Assembly: GCA_030145965.1 (NCBI GenBank)
Contig: JASKZT010000185.1
Coordinates: 1-5,127 of the forward strand
DNA from: Ornithinimicrobium sp.
GTDB taxonomy: Bacteria; Actinomycetota; Actinomycetes; Actinomycetales; Dermatophilaceae
Direction: 5' to 3'
Length of the DNA stretch: 5,127 nucleotides
In this document: piece after piece, positions 1 to 5,127 of the stretch
How the letters are laid out: every line of letters starts with the position of its first letter
How positions within the stretch are numbered: position 1 is the stretch's first letter
Translations under genes and position numbers: made by a program
The notes under the pieces: generated by a model
Databases searched by the model: none
What the model was told of the DNA's origin: nothing
Seen by the model: only the letters and a program-made list of their open reading frames with translations

Positions 1-822
<822 letters not shown>

Positions 823-832
823 CCCTGCCCCG

Positions 833-849
833 CCGGGCGTCCCGCCCGG
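833..849 (+). terminator. GC hairpin after hflX, possible U-less terminator
   Basis: A perfect 7-bp inverted repeat, CCGGGCG (833-839) and CGCCCGG (843-849), encloses a 3-base loop TCC and begins 11 bases after the hflX stop codon. No T-run follows, so it is not a canonical intrinsic terminator. U-less hairpins of this kind are often proposed as terminators in high-GC actinobacteria, and the position between hflX and the putative fdhD promoter fits. In DNA this GC-rich a short stem can arise by chance, so the functional call is weak. Confidence 0.3.
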
Positions 850-878
850 AGGTGCCCGCCGGGGACGCGCGCAGCGCC

Positions 879-884
879 TACGCT
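879..884 (+). promoter_or_regulatory. Putative -10 box for leaderless fdhD transcript
   Basis: The hexamer TACGCT matches the actinobacterial -10 pattern TANNNT and ends exactly 6 bases before the ATG at 891. Transcription would then start at or next to the A of ATG, giving a leaderless mRNA. No suitably spaced Shine-Dalgarno precedes this ATG, and no good -35 box is visible about 17 bases upstream. The A/T-containing hexamer stands out in its GC-rich surroundings, and similar hexamers recur before the next two genes. Confidence 0.5.
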
Positions 885-890
885 GGCCGC

Positions 891-1724
891 ATGGTCCGCG
901 TCACCCAGCGTCGCCGCGTCACCCGGCTCTTCGCCGACGGCGGGGTCCGGGAGCGCGCCGACACCCTCGCGGGGGAGGAGCCGCTGGAGGTCCGCGTCCT
1001 CGGCCGCGCCCTGTCGGTGACCATGCGCACGCCCGGCCACGACTTCGACCTGGCCGTGGGCTTCCTGCACGGGGAGGGGATGGTCCGCGGCTGGGAGGAC
1101 GTGGCGCAGGTCGACTACCGCTCCGGCATCGGGCCGGACGGGCAGCGGGACTACAACGTCGTCGACGTCACCCTGGCTCCCGGGGTGCCGCCGCCCGACC
1201 CCTCGCTGGAGCGGCACGTCTACACCTCGAGCTCGTGCGGCGTCTGCGGGACCGCGTCGATCGAGGCGGTGCGCCGGGTCGGCCCGCACGACCTCTCGGC
1301 CGACACCACCGCCCATCCCCTCGCCGAGCTGCTCGCGCTGCCCGACCGGCTGCGCGAGGGGCAGGCGGTCTTCGACCGCACCGGTGGCGTCCACGCCGCG
1401 GGCCTCTTCCTGCCCGAGGCCGACGGCCTCGCCCTGGCCTGCCTGCGCGAGGACGTCGGACGGCACAACGCGCTCGACAAGGTGCTCGGGTGGGCGCTGC
1501 GCGAGCGCGGCACGCCCCTGCGGGGCGCGGTGCTGCAGGTCTCGGGGCGGGCGTCCTTCGAGCTCGTGCAGAAGGCCGGCCTGGCCGGGGTCCCGGTCCT
1601 GTCCGCCGTCTCGGCCCCCTCCTCCCTCGCGGTCGAGCTCGCCGAGGACCTCGGGATGACGCTGCTCGGCTTCAACCGCGGCAGCTCGCTGAACGTCTAC
1701 ACCGGGCGGGACCGCGTGCGCTGA
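891..1724 (+). CDS. fdhD: Formate dehydrogenase accessory sulfurtransferase FdhD
   Basis: FdhD takes sulfur from a cysteine desulfurase (IscS in E. coli) and transfers it to the molybdenum cofactor in the cytoplasm, a step needed for active formate dehydrogenase. The product is 277 residues, the usual family length. Motifs in order: the EEPLEVRVLG strand (29-38); TPGHDFDLAVGFLHGEG (47-63); the sulfur-carrying cysteine pair CGVC (Cys116, Cys119) in TSSSCGVCG; FDRTGGVHAAGLF (161-173); REDVGRHNALDKVLG (186-200); SGRASFELVQKAG (218-230); and the C-terminal SAPSSLAVELAEDLGMTLLG (241-260). All catalytic features look intact. I chose ATG 891 over an in-frame GTG at 852 because the -10-like TACGCT lies 6 bases upstream and the family starts near this point; the 13 extra residues from 852 resemble nothing conserved. 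The molybdoenzyme gene follows after 40 bases. No formate dehydrogenase is visible, so the client enzyme is unknown. Confidence 0.95.
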   Translation: MVRVTQRRRVTRLFADGGVRERADTLAGEEPLEVRVLGRALSVTMRTPGHDFDLAVGFLHGEGMVRGWEDVAQVDYRSGIGPDGQRDYNVVDVTLAPGVPPPDPSLERHVYTSSSCGVCGTASIEAVRRVGPHDLSADTTAHPLAELLALPDRLREGQAVFDRTGGVHAAGLFLPEADGLALACLREDVGRHNALDKVLGWALRERGTPLRGAVLQVSGRASFELVQKAGLAGVPVLSAVSAPSSLAVELAEDLGMTLLGFNRGSSLNVYTGRDRVR

Positions 1725-1752
1725 CGCCCCGGGTGTTCCCAGCGACCGGGTG

Positions 1753-1758
1753 CACCAT
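1753..1758 (+). promoter_or_regulatory. Weak -10-like hexamer before molybdoenzyme gene
   Basis: CACCAT ends 6 bases before the ATG at 1765, the same spacing as the fdhD hexamer. It differs from TANNNT only at the first base (C for T). It overlaps an 8-bp palindrome GGTGCACC (1749-1756). There is no Shine-Dalgarno before the ATG, which supports a leaderless start, but with a 40-base gap readthrough from fdhD is equally possible. I see no convincing -35. Confidence 0.3.
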
Positions 1759-1764
1759 GGGCCG

Positions 1765-3384
1765 ATGGGCACCGTCACCGCCGCCCCCGGGCGGGCGCCG
1801 ACCGACCTCCCTCCGCGACGCCCCTCGCCGGTGGCGGTGGCGGCGGTGTGCGGCGTCGCCGCGACCGCGGCCACGCTCGGGCTGGCCGAGCTGCTCGCCG
1901 GCCTCCTCCTCCGGCTGACCGGCACCGCCGCGACCCCGTCCCCGCTGCTGTCCGTCGGGGGCGCCTTCGTCGACCGGACCCCCGCCTGGCTCAAGGACTG
2001 GGCCGTCGCGACCTTCGGGACCGCCGACAAGGCAGCGCTCGGCGTCGGGATCGGCGTGACCCTGCTGCTCGTCTCGGCCCTGCTCGGGGTGCTGGCCCTG
2101 CGCTCGCGCACGGCCGGGCTCGCGACCTTCGTCCTCGTCGGGCTCGTGGGGGCGGCCGCGGTCGCCTCCCGGCCCTCCACGGGGGTCGTCGACGTCGTGC
2201 CCACCCTGCTCGGCCTGCTGCTGGGCACCTGGGTGCTGCGCACGCTGCTCGCACGGCTGGACGCCGCGGAGGCCGTGCCGGACGCGTCCGGCGTCCCGGG
2301 CGCGCCCGCCGTCCCCACCCGGCGCGCGGTCCTCCTCGGGGCGACGGGCGCCGGGGGCCTGGGCCTGCTCGGCGCCGTGGCCGGCCAGGCGCTGGCCCGC
2401 ACCGGCCGGGCCGCACGCGACCTCGTCGGCGCGCTCGGCCTGCCCACGCCGACCCGGCGCGTGAGCGTGCCGGCCGCGGCGCTGTCCCCGGTCGAGGGGC
2501 AGACGCCCTTCGTCACCCCCAACGCCGACTTCTACCGCATCGACACCGCCCTCTTCGTGCCGCGGGTCGACCCGACCACCTGGCGGCTGCGCGTGACGGG
2601 GCTGGTGGACCAGGAGGTCGAGATCGACCTCGAGGAGCTGCTGGCCCAGGAGCACGTCGAGGCCCTCGTCACGCTGACCTGCGTGTCCAACACCGTCGGA
2701 GGCGGTCTGGCGGGCAACGCGGTGTGGACCGGCTGGCCGGTGCGCGAGCTGCTCGCGCGGGCGGGGGTGGCGCCCGGGGCCGACATGGTCCTGTCGCGCA
2801 GCGTCGACGGCTTCACGGCCGGCACCCCGCTGGAGGTCCTGACCGACGACCGCGACGCGCTCATCGCGGTGGCGATGAACGGCGAGCCGCTGCCCGCCGA
2901 GCACGGCTATCCCGTCCGGCTCGTCGTGCCCGGCCTCTACGGCTACGTCTCGGCGACGAAGTGGCTCACCGAGCTCAGGGTCACCCGCTTCGACGCCGAC
3001 GAGGGCTACTGGACGCCGCGCGGGTGGTCGGCGCTCGGGCCGGTCAAGACCGCCTCGCGCATCGACGTGCCCCGCACCGGGCAGGTGCGCCCCGGGGAGG
3101 GTGGCACCGTCACCGTGGCCGGCGTGGCCTGGGCCCAGCACCGCGGCATCTCCTCGGTCGAGGTCCGCGTCGACGACGGGGAGTGGGCGCAGGCCGAGCT
3201 GCTCGCGGAGCCGACCGTGGACGCCTGGCGGCTCTGGCGCTGGGAGTGGGACGCGCGACCGGGCGAGCACGTGCTCACCGTGCGGGCCACCGACGGCGAG
3301 GGCCGGGTGCAGACCCAGCAGGTCGCCCCGCCCGCGCCGGACGGCGCCAGCGGGTGGCACGCCGTCCGCGTCGACGTGGCGTAG
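1765..3384 (+). CDS. Membrane-anchored sulfite-oxidase-family molybdoenzyme (Sec/Tat type)
   Basis: The product is a 539-residue molybdopterin-dependent oxidoreductase. Hydrophobic segments lie at about 22-50, 90-112, 116-134 and 142-163. They are followed by a twin-arginine motif TRRAVLL (Arg186, Arg187) and a Gly/Ala/Leu-rich fifth segment (188-211). With the N-terminus inside, this places the catalytic part on the outer face. The Mo-binding domain spans about 245-410: NADFYRIDTALFVP (253-266), the predicted Mo-ligand Cys306 in LTCVSN (304-309), WTGWPVRELL (321-330), GYPVRLVVPGLYGYVSATKW (381-400) and GYWTPRGW (414-421). Residues from about 440 (VAGVAWAQHRGISSVEVRVD, 451-470) to the end form the Ig-like dimerisation-type domain. 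There is no cytochrome b5 domain. Substrate and electron partner cannot be read from sequence; sulfite, methionine sulfoxide or another small oxo-acceptor are options. ATG 1765 was preferred to GTG 1750, which has no ribosome site. It lies 40 bases after fdhD, but enzymes of this fold do not normally need FdhD. Confidence 0.92.
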   Translation: MGTVTAAPGRAPTDLPPRRPSPVAVAAVCGVAATAATLGLAELLAGLLLRLTGTAATPSPLLSVGGAFVDRTPAWLKDWAVATFGTADKAALGVGIGVTLLLVSALLGVLALRSRTAGLATFVLVGLVGAAAVASRPSTGVVDVVPTLLGLLLGTWVLRTLLARLDAAEAVPDASGVPGAPAVPTRRAVLLGATGAGGLGLLGAVAGQALARTGRAARDLVGALGLPTPTRRVSVPAAALSPVEGQTPFVTPNADFYRIDTALFVPRVDPTTWRLRVTGLVDQEVEIDLEELLAQEHVEALVTLTCVSNTVGGGLAGNAVWTGWPVRELLARAGVAPGADMVLSRSVDGFTAGTPLEVLTDDRDALIAVAMNGEPLPAEHGYPVRLVVPGLYGYVSATKWLTELRVTRFDADEGYWTPRGWSALGPVKTASRIDVPRTGQVRPGEGGTVTVAGVAWAQHRGISSVEVRVDDGEWAQAELLAEPTVDAWRLWRWEWDARPGEHVLTVRATDGEGRVQTQQVAPPAPDGASGWHAVRVDVA

Positions 3385-3426
3385 GCGAACGAGCACGCCG
3401 GACCGACGCGCGGGTGTGGACGAGCG

Positions 3427-3442
3427 CGCGGGGCGGCCCGCG
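3427..3442 (+). other. GC hairpin upstream of dinG
   Basis: A perfect 6-bp inverted repeat CGCGGG (3427-3432) and CCCGCG (3437-3442) with loop GCGG lies 42 bases past the molybdoenzyme stop and 8 bases before the -10-like TACCCT of dinG. No T-run follows. It could be a U-less terminator for the upstream gene, or chance in GC-rich DNA. It occupies the spacer between -35 and -10, where a -35 box is not recognisable. Confidence 0.2.
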
Positions 3443-3450
3443 GCACGGCA

Positions 3451-3456
3451 TACCCT
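3451..3456 (+). promoter_or_regulatory. Putative -10 box for leaderless dinG transcript
   Basis: TACCCT matches TANNNT and ends 7 bases before the ATG at 3464, placing the expected transcription start at or beside the start codon. A GGAG (3457-3460) also precedes the ATG, but with only 3 bases between them, too close for a good Shine-Dalgarno. No clear -35 is seen. A CGAAC (3386-3390) upstream is only half of a Gram-positive/actinobacterial LexA box; the other half is not conserved, so LexA control is not supported. Confidence 0.5.
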
Positions 3457-3463
3457 GGAGACC

Positions 3464-5127
3464 ATGCCGGCCACCCCCGACCTCGACGCGCTGCTCCGTG
3501 CCGCGGTGACCTCGGTCGGGGGCACCGAGCGCCCTGGCCAGGGCCGGATGGCCCACGCCGTGGAGCGCGCCGTCGAGCGCGAGGAGCACCTGCTCGTCCA
3601 GGCGGGCACCGGGACCGGCAAGTCGCTCGCCTACCTCGTGCCGGCCATCGCCCACGCGGTGCGCACCGGCAGGCCGGCCGTGGTCGCCACCGCGACCCTG
3701 GCCCTCCAGGCCCAGATCGTCGACCGCGACCTGCCCCGCATCGCCGACGCGCTGGCGCCGCTGCTCGGGCGCCGGCCGACCTTCGCCCTCGTCAAGGGCC
3801 GGTCCAACTACCTGTGCGAGCACAAGCTGGTCGGCGGCTTCCCCGACGAGGACGAGGACGCGCTCCTCGGCATGGGCGCCGTCGACCGGGACCGCTCGCG
3901 GCTGGGCGAGGAGGTCGTGCGGCTGCGGGAGTGGGCCGAGATCACCGAGTCCGGCGACCGCGACGAGCTCGTGCCGGGCGTGGGCAACCGCGCCTGGCGC
4001 CAGGTCTCCGTGACCGCCCACGAGTGCCTCGGCAGCAGGTGCCCGGTGGTCGCCGAGTGCTTCGTCGAGCGCTCGCGCGAGGCGGCCAAGGAGGTGGACG
4101 TCATCGTCACCAACCACTCCTTCATGGCGATCGACGCCTTCGAGGGCCGGCGGATGCTGCCCGAGCACGACCTGCTCGTCGTCGACGAGGCGCACGAGCT
4201 GACCGACCGCATCACCTCGACGGTGACCGACGAGCTGACCTCCGGCTCGGTCTCGGTGGCCGCCCGCCGGGCCGGCCGCGGCGACGCCGCCGCGCGCCTG
4301 GCCGACACGACCGACCTGCTCGCCGACACCCTGGCCGACCTGCCCGACGGCAAGCTGACCCACCTGCCCGAGCGCCTCGTCACCACGCTCCAGCTCGTGC
4401 GCGACGCCGCCCGCGACACCCTGACCGACCTCAAGCCGGAGAAGGGGACCGAGGTCGACGGCGCCACGCAGCTGGCCCTCGCGGCGGTCGAGGAGGTCCA
4501 CGACACCGCCGGCCGGGTGCTCGAGGAGCGCGAGCTCGACGTCGTCTGGATCAACCACGACCAGCGCCGCGGGGCGGTGCTGCGGGTGGCGCCCATGAGC
4601 GTGGCGATGGCGGTGCGCGAGAAGATCTTCAGCGAGCGGACGGTCGTGCTCACCTCCGCGACGATCGAGCTGGGCGGCACGTTCGACGCCGTCGCCGGCA
4701 CGATCGGGCTGCGCGGGCCGGGCTCGCCGCCGTGGGAGGGGCTCGACGTCGGCTCGCCCTTCGACTACCCCCAGCAGGCCATCGCCTACGTCGCCGCGCA
4801 CCTGCCGCCGCCCGGCCGGGACGGTGCGGCCCCGGTGGTCTTCGACGAGATCGAGGCGCTGGTGCGCGCGGCGGGCGGGCGCACCCTCGGGCTCTTCAGC
4901 TCGCGGCGGGCCGCCGAGGCGGCGGCCGAGCAGATGCGGACCCGCCTGGCCGGCGACGGCATCACCATCCTCTGCCAGGGCGAGGACCAGCTGCCCACGC
5001 TCGTGCGCCGCTTCGCCTCGGACGCCCGGACGTGCCTCTTCGGGACGATGTCGCTGTGGCAGGGCGTCGACGTCCCCGGCTCCGCCTGCCAGCTCGTCCT
5101 CATCGACCGCATCCCCTTCCCGCGGCC
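3464..5127 (+). CDS. dinG: DinG-type iron-sulfur ATP-dependent DNA helicase (3' end outside window)
   Basis: This is a superfamily 2 helicase of the XPD/DinG/YoaA group, ATP-driven 5'-to-3' enzymes that resolve unusual DNA structures during repair and replication stress. The 554 visible residues show Walker A AGTGTGKS (47-54), ATATLALQAQ (75-84; motif Ia), KGRSNYLC (111-118), the Walker B DEAH box (241-244), TNHS (216-219), LTSAT (396-400), SPFDY (431-435), FSSRRA (478-483) and motif V GTMSLWQGVDVPG (527-539). Four cysteines, Cys118, Cys188, Cys193 and Cys199, have the C-x4-C-x5-C spacing of the E. coli DinG 4Fe-4S site, so the cluster should be intact. The protein is cut at IDRIPFPR (547-554), just before motif VI. 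Family members run about 640-720 residues, so roughly 100 or more are missing. ATG 3464 is preceded by a -10-like TACCCT and sits 79 bases after the molybdoenzyme. Distinguishing DinG from YoaA by name is uncertain; the family is not. Confidence 0.93.
   Translation, partial: MPATPDLDALLRAAVTSVGGTERPGQGRMAHAVERAVEREEHLLVQAGTGTGKSLAYLVPAIAHAVRTGRPAVVATATLALQAQIVDRDLPRIADALAPLLGRRPTFALVKGRSNYLCEHKLVGGFPDEDEDALLGMGAVDRDRSRLGEEVVRLREWAEITESGDRDELVPGVGNRAWRQVSVTAHECLGSRCPVVAECFVERSREAAKEVDVIVTNHSFMAIDAFEGRRMLPEHDLLVVDEAHELTDRITSTVTDELTSGSVSVAARRAGRGDAAARLADTTDLLADTLADLPDGKLTHLPERLVTTLQLVRDAARDTLTDLKPEKGTEVDGATQLALAAVEEVHDTAGRVLEERELDVVWINHDQRRGAVLRVAPMSVAMAVREKIFSERTVVLTSATIELGGTFDAVAGTIGLRGPGSPPWEGLDVGSPFDYPQQAIAYVAAHLPPPGRDGAAPVVFDEIEALVRAAGGRTLGLFSSRRAAEAAAEQMRTRLAGDGITILCQGEDQLPTLVRRFASDARTCLFGTMSLWQGVDVPGSACQLVLIDRIPFPR

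Noticed and set aside
852..890. GTG at 852 as an earlier fdhD start, with GGAGG at 848-852
   Set aside because: The purine run overlaps the GTG itself so it cannot serve as its ribosome site, and the added residues have no family resemblance. ATG 891 with its -10-like box is better.
1729..1752. Direct repeat CCGGGTG at 1729-1735 and 1746-1752 in the fdhD-molybdoenzyme gap
   Set aside because: Two 7-base GC-rich copies 17 bases apart are weak evidence for an operator in DNA of this composition; no third copy or symmetry supports it.
1750..1764. GTG at 1750 as the molybdoenzyme start
   Set aside because: No ribosome site lies upstream and it adds only five unremarkable residues; ATG 1765 fits the leaderless spacing.
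3386..3399. Possible LexA (SOS) box before dinG, CGAAC followed by GAGC and ACGCC
   Set aside because: The Gram-positive/actinobacterial box needs GTTCG as its second half; here it is ACGCC, matching only one of five bases. A lone half-site is expected by chance.
1848..3509. A 553-codon + strand frame overlapping the molybdoenzyme
   Set aside because: Its translation is an Arg/Gly/Ala-rich string in an alternate frame of a clearly conserved gene, and it runs into dinG; it is a shadow frame.

Overview
The window is very GC-rich (well over 70% G+C by eye), with strong G/C preference at third codon positions. It is compactly coded, with four consecutive genes all on the + strand. The sequence families and the hflX...dinG context point to a high-GC actinobacterium. 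A Micrococcales lineage such as Intrasporangiaceae is my guess, but nothing here fixes the genus. Long minus-strand and alternate-frame ORFs are present but are shadows of the high-GC coding frames.

Layout: (1) 1-822, the 3' part of hflX, a ribosome-associated GTPase whose start lies upstream of the window. (2) 891-1724, fdhD, the sulfurtransferase that sulfurates the molybdenum cofactor for formate dehydrogenases. (3) 1765-3384, a membrane-anchored sulfite-oxidase-family molybdoenzyme. It has four N-terminal hydrophobic segments, an internal twin-arginine segment as a fifth, then an exported Mo-cofactor domain and a C-terminal beta domain. (4) 3464-5127, the 5' part of a dinG-type iron-sulfur superfamily 2 DNA helicase, cut off by the window end before its last motif. 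Intergenic gaps are only 68, 40 and 79 bases. There is no RNA gene, mobile element, CRISPR array or long repeat, and no gene-free stretch above 300 bases.

How the genes relate: hflX and dinG are translation-rescue and DNA-repair genes, and in actinobacteria they commonly lie near each other (and near lexA). Between them sit two molybdenum-related genes. FdhD normally serves bis-MGD formate dehydrogenases, whereas the adjacent enzyme is of the sulfite oxidase fold, so their adjacency is thematic rather than an obvious enzyme-maturase pair. No formate dehydrogenase is visible.

The most interesting points are the predicted Sec-plus-Tat topology of the molybdoenzyme and the three internal gene starts. 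Each of those starts lacks a convincing, well-placed Shine-Dalgarno and has a -10-like hexamer 6-7 bases upstream of ATG, suggesting leaderless mRNAs. I did not find a clearly novel system; this is mostly ordinary chromosomal sequence.
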